64,000 nt of DNA, from assembly GCA_011392765.1 (NCBI GenBank), contig WYCW01000001.1, positions 1,601,006-1,665,005 of the forward strand. Direction: 5' to 3'. Below the pieces are notes generated by a model. The model was not told the origin of the DNA. It did no database searches and worked only from the letters and a program-made list of their open reading frames with translations. The number at the start of each line of letters is the position of its first letter. Position 1 is the stretch's first letter. This DNA is from Candidatus Thiosymbion ectosymbiont of Catanema sp. Cochon2018. Its GTDB lineage: Bacteria; Pseudomonadota; Gammaproteobacteria; Chromatiales; Chromatiaceae. Made by a program: the position numbers and the translations under genes. This document shows, one piece after another, positions 54,023 through 62,361 of the stretch.

Positions 54023-55038
54023 ATGGCCCGGCCCAGGTCGGACGATCTCTCCTTTCTCGACGATCGGCACACCGGTAATCTCATCCGGCTGGGGCGGCTG
54101 CTGGAGCATCCGGGTCACTTCCGGCTGGTACTCGCCGAGCACAATGTCCCGCCCTACCGGGACCGGATCATCGAGTAGCTGGCCGACCGGTTTCCCCGCT
54201 CCGCGACTTGGCCGATACCCCCTGAGCTTTCCGCCGGCGATCTTATCGCACGCCTGGGCGAGTTTGGTCCGGAGCAGGAGGCGGTCCAGGTCATCGGATT
54301 CGAAGACTGGTCGCCGGAAACCGAGTCGCAGCTTTTTACGGGGCTGAACTACCGTCGGGAAGACCTGGCTGCCGCCGCGCCTTTCCTCCTGGTGTTGTGG
54401 CTGCCCAAAGAGGCGGCGACCCGTTTTGCCCAAAAGGCGCCCGACCTCCGGGCCTGGTGTACCGCGGTGCTGGACTTCGCCCTGGCCCCCCCCCCCCCGA
54501 GCGCCTGGACATCCACCACCGTACTCTCGCGTTCCTCGGGGAGGACGCCGAACGGCTCAGGGACCGCCGGCGGGAGATCGCGGAGTATCTGCAGGCAAAA
54601 GGCGAATCGACCCATGCGGACGGCGCGTTGCTGCTGGAAGCGGCGCGCATCCACGAATGTTTCGGCGAGTCGGCCCAGGCCCTGCAGGCAGCGGAGCAGG
54701 CGCTGGCGACCTGCCGGGACCACGACGACCAGCGCGGCATGGCGGTGACCCAGGGACAAATCGCCGACATCCTGACACAACGCGGCCAGCTCGATGAGGC
54801 CCTCCGCATCCGCACCGAAGAAAAGCTGCCGGTCTATGAGCGCCTCGGCGACGTGCGCAACATGCTGGTCTGCCGCGCTAACATCGCCTCGCTCCTGCTG
54901 GCGTGGGGATGGGCCGAGGAGCGGGCGCAGGCCAATGAGCTGCTCTGTCTGGCCTTGACCGATGCCAGACGGTTGCGCATCCCGGAGGCACAACGGATCG
55001 AGAAGTTCCTGCAGCAGTTCGGAATGATCTGTCGTTAG
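54023..55038 (+). pseudogene. TPR-containing partner protein, broken by a stop and a C13 tract
   Basis: From the ATG at 54023: MARPRSDDLSFLDDRHTGNL, an in-frame TAG at 54176, then the same frame continues coherently (VQVIGFEDWSPETESQLFTG, APDLRAWCTAVLDFALA). At a run of 13 C (54486-54498) the frame shifts and goes on with RLDIHHRTLAFLGEDAERLR and tetratricopeptide-like helices (QALQAAEQALATCRDHDDQR; GQIADILTQRGQLDEALRIR) to 55038. The protein belongs to a family that accompanies STAND-type ATPases, judging by the VLWLP-AP DLRAW pattern. The C tract could slip, but the TAG would still block translation from the first ATG. Confidence 0.75.
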
Positions 55039-55059
55039 CCCAACGCTCGGGTGTTGTTT

Positions 55060-55166
55060 TATACTTCCACACGGAACAATCTGCGCATTTCACTCCCTCT
55101 CCCTCCGGGAGAGGGCTGGGGTGAGGGGGAAATTCAAAAGCTCAGATTGTGCCGTGTGGCAGTATA
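55060..55166. repeat. 107-bp TA-ended palindromic element, copy 3 (inverted)
   Basis: TATACTTCCACACGG and CCGTGTGGCAGTATA ends with the CCTCTCCCTCCGGGAGAGG centre, reversed relative to copies 1 and 2. It lies between the ends of two convergent genes. Confidence 0.75.
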
Positions 55167-55200
55167 ACTACAAATCACCCGAAGAGCCTAAACCTGACTG

Positions 55201-56973
55201 TCAGGTTCCCGCTTGGCTCCGCCGGGCGGCCAAGGTGCGACGTTTGTGCATAAATTCCCGCGCGGAGACAGTGGCCGTGAAGAGATCCAGCTTGTCTTCC
55301 TCGCCCTGCTCGACCGGCGCCATGGCGGTGTCCGTATAGGTCTCCGGATCGGGTTCCGCTAAGACCCTGGCCAGGATCCGCCGGTAATGCCGATGCATGA
55401 GGAAGGCGCCGGTGTATTTGCTCAAGTGTTCCCAGGCGAGCTTGGGATAGAAAACCAGCGGGTTTTCGAGCGGAAGCCCCGGACGGCGGTCCCACCGTAT
55501 CTTGCGTCGGATCAATCCACCCTCCAAGGGATGCATGTCCTCATAGACGACCGGGGCGTGGAAGGCGAACAGCTTGGCCATCATGTTCTCGGGATCATAG
55601 CCCCAGGCGCGTGCACGGCGTAGTACCGTGGCAACATGCTCGTCGGTGTAATACAGGTCCCAGGCCTCACGATAGATATCTTCCCACTCCGCCTTGGACA
55701 TCCGTGGATGGTCCATGGTCACGTGCTGGGTATCATAGTTGTTCAGATCGGGGTCCAAAGGAGCTCCTTGCTCTACCAGGCGTTGATGGTCCTGGGAGCC
55801 CGGAAGGGGTGTCAGGACGAAGAACTCCATGATGTCGACGGGCAGCTCGCGCTGGATGATCTCGATGTCCCGGCGAACGGACTCCGGGGTATCGTTCGGG
55901 AAGCCGATGATATAGCCCGCGTAGGTAAGCACGCCCGCATGGTGCCAGGCCTGCAGCAGGGCCCGGTAGTCGGTGATCTTGTTCTGGCCCTTGCGTGCAC
56001 CCTTCAGGGAGTCGGGGTCGATGTTCTCCAGGCCGATGAAGGTACGGGTGACGCCTGCCTTCCCCGCCTTTTCGATGAAGCCCGGGATCCGGTGACACTG
56101 GGTATCCGTCTGGATCACGAACCGCATCTCCATACCCGACGCGCGCAGCTCGATCAAGCGGTCGAAGATCGCCTCCCAGTTACGGTTGCGGGCGAAATTG
56201 TCATCGGTGATGAAGAAATTGGTGATCCCGTCCTGCGCGTCGGCACGCACCAGGCGCTCGATATCGTCCGCCGTACGGTGCCGGGACTTACGGCCTTGGA
56301 CATTGATGATGGTACAAAAGCTGCAAAGATACGGGCAGCCGCGGCCGGCGTCGAAGCTCGCGCGCTTGCCCATGGTCAGACGCACCCGATCCGGGGGGAG
56401 GTAAGGCGTGGGCATGTCGCTCAGGTCCGGAAGCTCGCGCAGAAAATCGTAGACGGGCCGGAGCCGGTCCTGCGCGGCGTCGCGCAACAGGTCATCCAAC
56501 CGCCCCTCCAGCTCGCCGGCGAACAGGCTGATACCCAGGTCCAGGGCCTCCTTGAGCTCCGCCGGCATCTCCTCGAGCATGGCCAGGCAGCCGCTGACAT
56601 GGAAGCCGCCGATCACCACCGGCAGACCAGCGGCACGAAAACGTCGGCCCAGATCCAGGGCACGCGGATACTGGTTCGACTGCACTCCGACCAAGCCGAC
56701 CAAGGCCGCGCCGCTGTCCTTGCGGACCGCGCGTACCAGCCGCTTCACATCGACCCGCGAGTTGGTCTCGTCCAGGGTCCGGATGCGGATCTCCACGTCC
56801 TCGCCGAGGACTTCCCTCGCAGCCGCGTCCCTGGCGATACCATAGACGGCCGCCAGGCTGTTCGACGGCAGGGAAGAACGCAACCACTGGATAACGTAAC
56901 CCGCGCCGTCATAGTGGGAAGGCTTGATCAGCAGGAGATGAAACCGCCGCCGCCCGTCCTTCCGGATGTTCAC
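55201..56973 (-). CDS. B12-binding radical SAM enzyme
   Basis: A 590-residue enzyme. The N-terminal region (about 10-150) resembles a cobalamin-binding Rossmann domain (LVGLVGVQSNQYPRALDLGR, LPVVIGGFHVSG). The radical SAM core begins with CPYLCSFC (three Cys for a 4Fe-4S cluster, about 218-225), followed by FFITDDNFARN and TFIGLENIDPDSLKGARKGQ. Such enzymes perform methylations or carbon-skeleton chemistry on lipids, cofactors or natural products; the substrate cannot be read from the sequence. It is a lone minus-strand gene between a MITE and an IS110 copy. Confidence 0.9.
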   Translation of the reverse strand: MNIRKDGRRRFHLLLIKPSHYDGAGYVIQWLRSSLPSNSLAAVYGIARDAAAREVLGEDVEIRIRTLDETNSRVDVKRLVRAVRKDSGAALVGLVGVQSNQYPRALDLGRRFRAAGLPVVIGGFHVSGCLAMLEEMPAELKEALDLGISLFAGELEGRLDDLLRDAAQDRLRPVYDFLRELPDLSDMPTPYLPPDRVRLTMGKRASFDAGRGCPYLCSFCTIINVQGRKSRHRTADDIERLVRADAQDGITNFFITDDNFARNRNWEAIFDRLIELRASGMEMRFVIQTDTQCHRIPGFIEKAGKAGVTRTFIGLENIDPDSLKGARKGQNKITDYRALLQAWHHAGVLTYAGYIIGFPNDTPESVRRDIEIIQRELPVDIMEFFVLTPLPGSQDHQRLVEQGAPLDPDLNNYDTQHVTMDHPRMSKAEWEDIYREAWDLYYTDEHVATVLRRARAWGYDPENMMAKLFAFHAPVVYEDMHPLEGGLIRRKIRWDRRPGLPLENPLVFYPKLAWEHLSKYTGAFLMHRHYRRILARVLAEPDPETYTDTAMAPVEQGEEDKLDLFTATVSAREFMHKRRTLAARRSQAGT

Positions 56974-57186
56974 ATCGACAGCCCCTTATACGGGCCCGCC
57001 CGGCCCCTCAGATTCCCGGCAACAGGTTACACTGATACGCGAACCTTTACGACCCAGGCCGACTTAGAGGCTGTCTAATAACTAACTCATTGATTATAAA
57101 AATCGGCGTAGATACTCTGTTCCGATGCAAGTCCAATTTAGCTCCTGATTCCCAAAGATTCACCTTATGCACATAAATCAGATTTA
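56974..57186. other. intergenic stretch between the radical SAM and IS110 genes
   Basis: No gene is seen. The AT-rich part from about 57070 probably contains one end of the IS110 element; IS110 elements lack clear inverted repeats, so the end cannot be fixed by eye. Confidence 0.4.
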
Positions 57187-58179
57187 TCAGGCAGCCGTTT
57201 CGGTGGGGGTATAGAAGCGGCTGCTGTCGAAGGGGTTCTGAGTCTTGAGCATGGCATGGATGGCGAGCAGGAGCTTACGCATGACGGCACAGAGGGCCTG
57301 GAGCTTTTTGAGGCCGCGATCCTCGATGAGGTGGCGGTAATAGGCCCTGACGTTGGGATCATGGCGTGCGGCGCTGAGAGCGGGCATGTAAAGGGCCAGG
57401 CGCAGGTAGCGGTTGCCGGCATTGGAGATGCGTGGCTTCTTGTCGATGCTGGAGCCGGACTGGTGTTGTCGGGGATCGAGGCCGGCCATGGCAACCCATT
57501 GTTTGGCCTGCATGTCATCGGGCAAGACCAACAGCTCGCCGAGGAGTTGGATGGCACTGGCATCGGCAATGCCGGTGACGGTGATCAGCAGGTCGAAGGC
57601 GTGCCGGCGCGCCTCATTCGTGGCGATGAGGTCGCGGGCCTGTTGGCGCAGGTGTTCGATGTGGTCATCCAGGAAGGCAACGGTCTGCTGCAGGCTAGCG
57701 ATGAGGAAATCCGGCGTCATGGCGGTCAGTTGGGCCGCATGGAGCTGGTTCTTGGTTTGGGTCCGGAGCTTGTCGAGGGCGGCGATGCGGCGTGCGCAGG
57801 CGCGGATAGCCAGGGCCAAGTCATCGGGGCGCTGCCAGGGTGTGAAGGGCATGCGCAGGGCGAACTGGGCCAGGACTGCGGCATCGACGGCATCGGTCTT
57901 GGTGCGGGTCTGGAAGGCCTCCGCGAAGCGTTTGGCGGCCTTGGGGTTGATTACCATGAGGGGTAGCCCGGCGTCCTCCAGGGCCAGGGCTAGGTCGAGG
58001 TGATAGAGGCCGGTGGCCTCCAGGCAGACGCGGCTCACGTGTGCCTTACGCAAGCGGTTGCGCAAGGTCGCATGACCGGCTGGGGTATTCTTGAACTCGC
58101 GGGGTTTTCCGGTGCGCTCATCGCGGCTGATGACCAAGGTAACGGTTTTGGCGCTGACATCAATTCCGGCAACGTTCAT
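57187..58179 (-). CDS. IS110-family transposase
   Basis: About 330 residues. The N-terminal RuvC-like DEDD domain has MNVAGIDVSAKTVTLVISRD, VCLEATGLYHLDLALAL and KTDAVDAAVLAQFA. The C-terminal Tnp_20 domain has LITVTGIADASAIQLLGELL, MAGLDPRQHQSGSS and the serine-bearing ISNAGNRYLRLALYMPAL. IS110 recombinases use a bridge RNA encoded in the flanking non-coding end. The ATG at 58179 (AGGA upstream) is preferred to one at 58200. The gene appears intact, so the element may be active. Confidence 0.93.
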   Translation of the reverse strand: MNVAGIDVSAKTVTLVISRDERTGKPREFKNTPAGHATLRNRLRKAHVSRVCLEATGLYHLDLALALEDAGLPLMVINPKAAKRFAEAFQTRTKTDAVDAAVLAQFALRMPFTPWQRPDDLALAIRACARRIAALDKLRTQTKNQLHAAQLTAMTPDFLIASLQQTVAFLDDHIEHLRQQARDLIATNEARRHAFDLLITVTGIADASAIQLLGELLVLPDDMQAKQWVAMAGLDPRQHQSGSSIDKKPRISNAGNRYLRLALYMPALSAARHDPNVRAYYRHLIEDRGLKKLQALCAVMRKLLLAIHAMLKTQNPFDSSRFYTPTETAA

Positions 58180-58200
58180 GGGTGGTTCCTCGTCAGTCAA

Positions 58201-58430
58201 AAAGGCGCTAGGATCAAGACCTGGTTCCCCGACCCTGAACCCTCGCCTACCGACCTTGTGTATGCAGGCTCACGAGCATCGCTCACGGCCTCGGATACTC
58301 TTCGGTATGGGCGAAGAGGGCGGGGAGCCAATCTACGCACAGGCTCGGGGCCTCCGGGTGGGACGGCTTCCCCAGGTACTCTCCATCAAATCCCTTTATA
58401 CCTGATCCTTGGCTTTCCCTTAGAAACAGA
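58201..58430 (-). ncRNA. candidate IS110 bridge RNA region
   Basis: The 230 bases upstream of the transposase on its own strand hold no gene. Complementary stretches such as CCGAGGCCGTGAGC / GCTCACGGCCTCGG and the CGCCCATACCGAAGAGTATC region could fold. In the IS110 group the bridge RNA lies in this 5' non-coding end. The call rests on position; the target- and donor-binding loops were not derived. Confidence 0.35.
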
Positions 58431-58667
58431 ACATACAAGGTTGGGCAAAGCCGCCATGGACGGCGGCGTGCCCAACAATTCAGGGGGCAGTTGTCAGGTA
58501 TCAGCCTTCTGCCCCCTGACTGACAACTGACAACTGGAGGCACGGGTCGTCCATCGATGCGGTTCGCCGTGGACGTCCATTGATGCGGTTCACGCCTCCT
58601 CGTGATGCTATCCTGAATGACCAACCGCGCTCACCGCATCCTACGCCCAACCTTGTAGGCCAGAGGG
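58431..58667. repeat. REP hairpins between IS110 and the group II intron scrap
   Basis: GTTGGGCAAAGCCGCCATGG and CGGCGGCGTGCCCAAC form a REP hairpin (58440-58476). A GGGGGCAGTTGTCAGG / CTGACAACTG palindrome follows, then inverted ACCGCGCTCACCGCATCCTA of the second REP family. No gene is seen. Confidence 0.5.
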
Positions 58668-59097
58668 GTGAGTGCACCACCCGGAAGCGATTTCAGCCTC
58701 GTGAAAGGCAACCAAGCAGACGGCGACAGAGTTAACGGACGGGAAGCCAATCCAGAGGAATCGGTAGTCGAGACGATGGTCGAGATGGTGTGGCACTGCT
58801 CCGTAACGCTTTGGATGGTTGACCGTGGGTTATCTTCTGTGGTGTTGGCGTTTTCTCAACAAGCATGCAGTGAGCAGTGTAGACCGGCAGGATGCAGGCA
58901 GCGATAAGAAGACCCTGTGGGCGAATGGAGTCGCCCTGGTCACAGCAGTCAAAGCGGGAAAGTACCATGCCAGGTTGGTGCTCAGGAGATACCTACCCAA
59001 ACGCAACGGGAAGTTGAAACCCTTGGGTATACCGGCCATTGCGGACAAGCGGTTACAAATCGGGGTATCGAAGCGACTCTTTCGTAGGCTGCGGTAA
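58668..59097 (+). pseudogene. group II intron reverse transcriptase/maturase, 5' fragment
   Basis: The frame ending at 59097 contains ALVTAVKAGKYHARLVLRRY followed by LPKRNGKLKPLGIPAIADKR, the start of the RT domain of LtrA-like maturases (consensus VRRxYIPKxNGKxRPLGIP). The preceding bases have the GAAAGGCAACC-type look of intron RNA. The active-site YADD region and everything later are missing. The fragment abuts and truncates vapC at about 59076-59097. Confidence 0.65.
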
Positions 59098-59336
59098 TTT
59101 TCAGCGCAGTTATTCACCATTCGATGCCCAAACATTTCATATTGTTCTAATGTTGAAAGACGAGCTTTTGTATTTTTATAGTCACTATCTTTTCTGAATC
59201 CTTGTAGTATCTCCAAAAAAATAATGTCACCTATTGCGACTGTTCCTTCTATTAGCCCTAAATCAAGTGTGGTGGTGTGGAAATTATCCACATCGTTAAA
59301 GTAGTCAATCCATACGCTAGTATCCACCAAAATCAT
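59076..59336 (-). pseudogene. vapC: VapC PIN-domain toxin, 3'-truncated
   Basis: MILVDTSVWIDYFNDVDNFH (first catalytic Asp) and IGDIIFLEILQGFRKDSDYK (Glu) are intact, and the frame follows normal VapC to about NCAENYRSLRK. From there it reads antisense to the intron RT fragment, so the downstream Asp residues of the active site are lost. The long open tail to 58830 is an artefact. The ribonuclease should be inactive. The start overlaps the stop of vapB (ATGA). Confidence 0.8.
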
Positions 59337-59527
59337 TTGCGGCCTCGCATTTCATCAAGATCTCCTTCCCAAATCACCTTTCCCCTGAGGTCGCGTATTG
59401 ATTGTTGTTCGCTAAGCTTTATAAGTAGTTTAAGTCCCTGTTCGACAAAATCTTTTTTGGTTCTCAACCCGCTAACTTTCAGGGCATTGGCCATAAGTTC
59501 ATCATCAATTACAAGGTCAATTCTCAT
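59333..59527 (-). CDS. vapB: VapB antitoxin
   Basis: About 64 residues: MRIDLVIDDELMANALKVSG, then LRTKKDFVEQGLKLLIKLSE and RDLRGKVIWEGDLDEM. The N-terminal ribbon-helix-helix half binds DNA; the C-terminal half fits into VapC. It is the first gene of the pair, and the start at 59527 is favoured because the upstream extension to 59563 is not conserved in character. Its toxin partner is truncated, so the antitoxin may survive as an orphan. Confidence 0.85.
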   Translation of the reverse strand: MRIDLVIDDELMANALKVSGLRTKKDFVEQGLKLLIKLSEQQSIRDLRGKVIWEGDLDEMRGRK

Positions 59528-59770
59528 GTAGCACCTGTGTGTATATTGTGATATATTTTTCACATTAGCACAACCAAGGAAAAGAGGCCAGGCTCAATTA
59601 ACACAATTAATAGATCGTTTTCCGCAACTCATTCGCCTGACATTCGCCTGACATTCGGCTGCAAGCGATCCAATGCCGCGGTCAGCTCCTCAACAACTTT
59701 CGAGCTCAGTGCCACGCGGCATTAGGCGCCCGAGCCAAGCCGTTAGCCCTCTCAAAATAACCTGTCTAAC
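59528..59770. other. intergenic stretch between vapB and the yefM operator
   Basis: Contains a short direct repeat (CATTCGCCTGACATTCG, about 59630-59655) and AT-rich DNA upstream of vapB. No gene is seen. Confidence 0.35.
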
Positions 59771-59774
59771 ATAT

Positions 59775-59820
59775 TGTACATATCCCCAGAAACCTCTATA
59801 CTTGTCCGATGATCTGTACA
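59775..59820 (+). promoter_or_regulatory. yefM-yoeB operator with two TGTACA motifs
   Basis: TGTACA at 59775-59780 and again at 59815-59820, 40 bp apart, just upstream of the yefM ATG. TGTACA is the core of the palindromes bound by YefM and YefM-YoeB in enterobacteria, so autoregulation is likely. Confidence 0.65.
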
Positions 59821-59834
59821 AGTGAGACGCCAAG

Positions 59835-60089
59835 ATGCACATAGTATCATTCACTGAGGCCCGAAATGGGCTTAAATCCGTCCTGGATCAAGTGGTTAAC
59901 GACGCTGATTGTACAATTATCACGCGCAGGGACAGTAAAGACGCTGTCGTGATGTCACTGGATTACTACAATAGCCTTATGGAAACCGTGTATTTGCTGA
60001 AGTCCCCGGAAAATGCGGAACATCTGAGAAAGTCCATCCAGCAATATCGGGAAGGTAAGGCTCACGAAAGGGATTTATTGAATGAGTAG
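59835..60089 (+). CDS. yefM: YefM antitoxin
   Basis: An 84-residue Phd/YefM protein: MHIVSFTEARNGLKSVLDQV, TIITRRDSKDAVVMSLDYYN and a C-terminal HLRKSIQQYREGKAHERDLL that wraps the toxin. It binds the operator upstream and neutralises YoeB. It overlaps yoeB by 8 bases. Two TGTACA motifs lie in front. It looks complete. Confidence 0.94.
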   Translation: MHIVSFTEARNGLKSVLDQVVNDADCTIITRRDSKDAVVMSLDYYNSLMETVYLLKSPENAEHLRKSIQQYREGKAHERDLLNE

Positions 60090-60345
60090 AAACCTGGCAT
60101 GGACGGAAGTCGCCTGGTCGGATTACGTGTATTGGCAAGGTCAAGATAAAAAGACACTGAGGCGAATTAACAAATTGATTCCTGATGTTCTGCGAACGCC
60201 CTTTGAGGGGATAGGAAAACCCGAGCCATTGAAGGAAAATTTATCCGGGTTTTGGTCAAGAAGAATTGATGACACCCATAGGCTCGTTTATGCAGTATCG
60301 GACACCCATGTCACCATTATAGCCTGTAGATATCACTATGCTTGA
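60082..60345 (+). CDS. yoeB: YoeB toxin
   Basis: An 87-residue RelE-superfamily ribonuclease with YoeB features: WTEVAWSDYVYWQGQDKKTL, KPEPLKENLSGFWSRRIDDT (catalytic Glu and Arg region) and HRLVYAVSDTHVTIIACRYHY (catalytic His and the C-terminal Tyr-His-Tyr). It cuts mRNA in the ribosomal A site when free of YefM. The start overlaps yefM. Intact, unlike the nearby vapC. Confidence 0.95.
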   Translation: MSRNLAWTEVAWSDYVYWQGQDKKTLRRINKLIPDVLRTPFEGIGKPEPLKENLSGFWSRRIDDTHRLVYAVSDTHVTIIACRYHYA

Positions 60346-60443
60346 AAAGGCTGACAAAAGCGGTCGAGAGGGACATCCCTCCGCGCCGCTGGGTCCCCTA
60401 TAAATGTGTGGGTTACGCCAGACGATGGCCGGCAACCAGGAGC
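60346..60443. other. short non-coding gap after yoeB
   Basis: No gene and no clear terminator; ends at the first tandem repeat module. Confidence 0.4.
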
Positions 60444-60652
60444 TAGGATCCTTGAGGGACCCGAATCTTTACAAATGAGCCAAGTTTTGTGTGCACTACC
60501 AATCAACCACGAATGAACACGAATAAACACGAATCATGATTTGCGGTAATTCGTGTTGATTCGTGTCCATTCGTGGTTTTAGAATTCCTTGATGGCATCG
60601 TATCATTGACAAAAAACTCACGCCTTGTCGGTCTGAGGCAAAGCCTTGCTAG
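60444..60652 (+). repeat. modular CTAG repeat, copy 6, with a 30-bp-stem hairpin core
   Basis: Starts CTAGGATCCTTGAGGGACCC and CTTTACAAATGAGCCAAG, ends AAGCCTTGCTAG. The core hairpin pairs AACCACGAATGAACACGAAT (60505 onward to 60534) with 60549-60578, two mismatches. It is the first of three tandem modules. Confidence 0.75.
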
Positions 60653-60950
60653 GATTCCTTGAATGACCAGATTTTGTGCAAATGAGTCAAATTTCGCCAA
60701 CGTCTAACCTCTCTCGTGATCGTGATCGTGATCGAAGCCGCCGTAGGAGGGACAGCATTCTTTCGCCGTTCGTGGTCTCTGGAGGTCCCGGCCAGGTACC
60801 GGGTCGAAACCCGTAGCCATCAGGTTTTCCGTGCCCGCTTTGCCTGGCGTCGCCGATTACGATCACGATCAGGACCACGATCACGGTTCCGCTTTCGATA
60901 GCGAGAGAGCGATGATCACGCCTCGTCGGTCTGAGGCAAAGCCTCGCTAG
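60653..60950 (+). repeat. modular CTAG repeat, copy 7
   Basis: GATTCCTTGAATGACCAG, then GCAAATGAGTCAAATTTCG, a GATCGTGATCGTGATCG core and the shared middle of copies 2 and 3, ending GCAAAGCCTCGCTAG. Directly joined to copies 6 and 8. Confidence 0.75.
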
Positions 60951-61253
60951 GATTCCTTGACTGCCTCGGACTTTTACAAATGAGTCAAGTTTGTGCACTC
61001 CTAAGGGGGCAGTTGTCAGGGGGCAGGTAGTATCAGTTGTTTGCCCCTGAAAACTGCCCCCTGAATTGTTGCGGGTGTCGTAAAAGCCTAAATCGGGATC
61101 GGGATCGAAATCGAAATTCCGATTGCGATCCCGATTCCGATTTCGACCTACCCAAGCTCTCCAACGGTTGGTTAGGTGTAGGAGATGGGGCCTTACGGGA
61201 GAGGGGCTGTTGGGGTCTTCATGCCTCGTCGGTCTGAGGCGAAGCCTCGTTAG
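60951..61253 (+). repeat. modular CTAG repeat, copy 8
   Basis: GATTCCTTGACTGCCTCGG, then CTTTTACAAATGAGTCAAG, a GGGGGCAGTT/AACTGCCCCC palindrome, then a 3' half almost identical to copy 1, ending GAAGCCTCGTTAG. The AG of this end completes the AGGAG ribosome-binding site of the next gene. Confidence 0.75.
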
Positions 61254-61262
61254 GAGATGCTA

Positions 61263-62303
61263 ATGACTGTAAACCATAATCGGCGCCCGTACCTGTGGGG
61301 CATGTTGGCGATACTGGGTGCTTTCCTGATCCTACCCTTATTGCCGTATGCCCTCGCCGACAAGGACAGCTTTACCCTGGTTCCGAATCCGGGGGCGGAT
61401 CTGTGGCGCGATGCGCGCCGATCTCTCCCAGGGACGACCCAGGTCAAGGGGGTGGTGGAGACCGGGGTGCTGATCCAGGATACAGGTGAGCGGTGGCGTA
61501 TCTATCGCATCCGACAATTGGTCCCCTACGGTGCCTATATCCTGGGTGGAGTACTCGGCTTATCCGTGCTGTATTTCCTGGTGCGGGGTCGGGTCCGGAT
61601 CGCGGGCGGACGCTCCGGGCGCACCATACAGCGGAATACCCGACTGGAACAGGGAGTCCACTGGTTTACCGCGATACTCTTCATTATCCTCGGCCTGTCG
61701 GGGCTGACCCTGCTGTACGGCAAGTGGGTCCTGATCCCGCTCCTGGGCCCTGAAGGCTTTGCGGCGACGGCACAAATCTGCAAGCAACTGCATAGTTATT
61801 CGGGGCCGCTGTTCGTGATCGCCCTCGTGCCGCTGTTCGGCGTCTTCCTGCGTGACAGCCTGTTCAATCCGAAGGTCGACCTGGATTGGTTGATGACGGC
61901 GGGGGGCTATCTCGGCGGGCGTCACCCCAGCTCCGAAAAGTTCGATGCCGGTCAGAAGCTCTGGTATTGGGTTGCGGTGCTCGCCGGCGTAGTGCTGAGC
62001 ATCAGCGGGTTGCTGCTGGATTTTCCGAACCTTGGGCAGGGCCGGGAATTGCTGCAACTTTCGTATCTCTTCCACACCATTGCGGGGGTAATCATCCTGG
62101 CCTTCTTTATCGTACATGTGTCTGCGGCTATCGGCATCGAAGGCGCGCTCGAAGCCATGGTCGAGGGTAAGGTCGATGCCAACTGGGCCAAACAGCACCA
62201 TGACCTGTGGTACAAGAAGCTGGATACAGCCGGTAGCGACGAGGAAGTCTCGAGCGACAAGGGTAACAGTGCGGCTACAGATAAACAGGTTAGAGACTGC
62301 TGA
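61263..62303 (+). CDS. formate dehydrogenase gamma-type cytochrome b subunit
   Basis: About 346 residues. An N-terminal periplasmic region after a hydrophobic leader (LAILGAFLILPLLPYALADK) is followed by four membrane helices of the Fdh gamma/NiFe cytochrome b family: QGVHWFTAILFIILGLSGLT and KQLHSYSGPLFVIALVPLFG (haem His), VAVLAGVVLSISGLLLDF, and LFHTIAGVIILAFFIVHVSA (His pair). It would pass electrons to quinone from a formate-dehydrogenase-type partner. The catalytic subunits are absent; a repeat array lies upstream. The ATG at 61263 is preceded by AGGAG formed at the repeat junction. Confidence 0.85.
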   Translation: MTVNHNRRPYLWGMLAILGAFLILPLLPYALADKDSFTLVPNPGADLWRDARRSLPGTTQVKGVVETGVLIQDTGERWRIYRIRQLVPYGAYILGGVLGLSVLYFLVRGRVRIAGGRSGRTIQRNTRLEQGVHWFTAILFIILGLSGLTLLYGKWVLIPLLGPEGFAATAQICKQLHSYSGPLFVIALVPLFGVFLRDSLFNPKVDLDWLMTAGGYLGGRHPSSEKFDAGQKLWYWVAVLAGVVLSISGLLLDFPNLGQGRELLQLSYLFHTIAGVIILAFFIVHVSAAIGIEGALEAMVEGKVDANWAKQHHDLWYKKLDTAGSDEEVSSDKGNSAATDKQVRDC

Positions 62304-62361
62304 TATTCATCATTCGGAGCCCAATTATCCGGTAGTGTTCTAACTTTGTTGCTTAAGGATT

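Noticed and set aside
55636..57078. 480-residue open frame antisense to the radical SAM gene
   Set aside because: The cluster-binding Cys motif and SAM domain are on the minus strand; the antisense frame is a shadow.
58830..59075. C-terminal extension of VapC
   Set aside because: The residues are the antisense reading of the group II intron RT fragment.
60444..61253. Possible CRISPR-like array in the tandem repeats
   Set aside because: Units are 200-300 bp with unequal length, there are no short direct repeats with regular spacers, and no cas genes are present.
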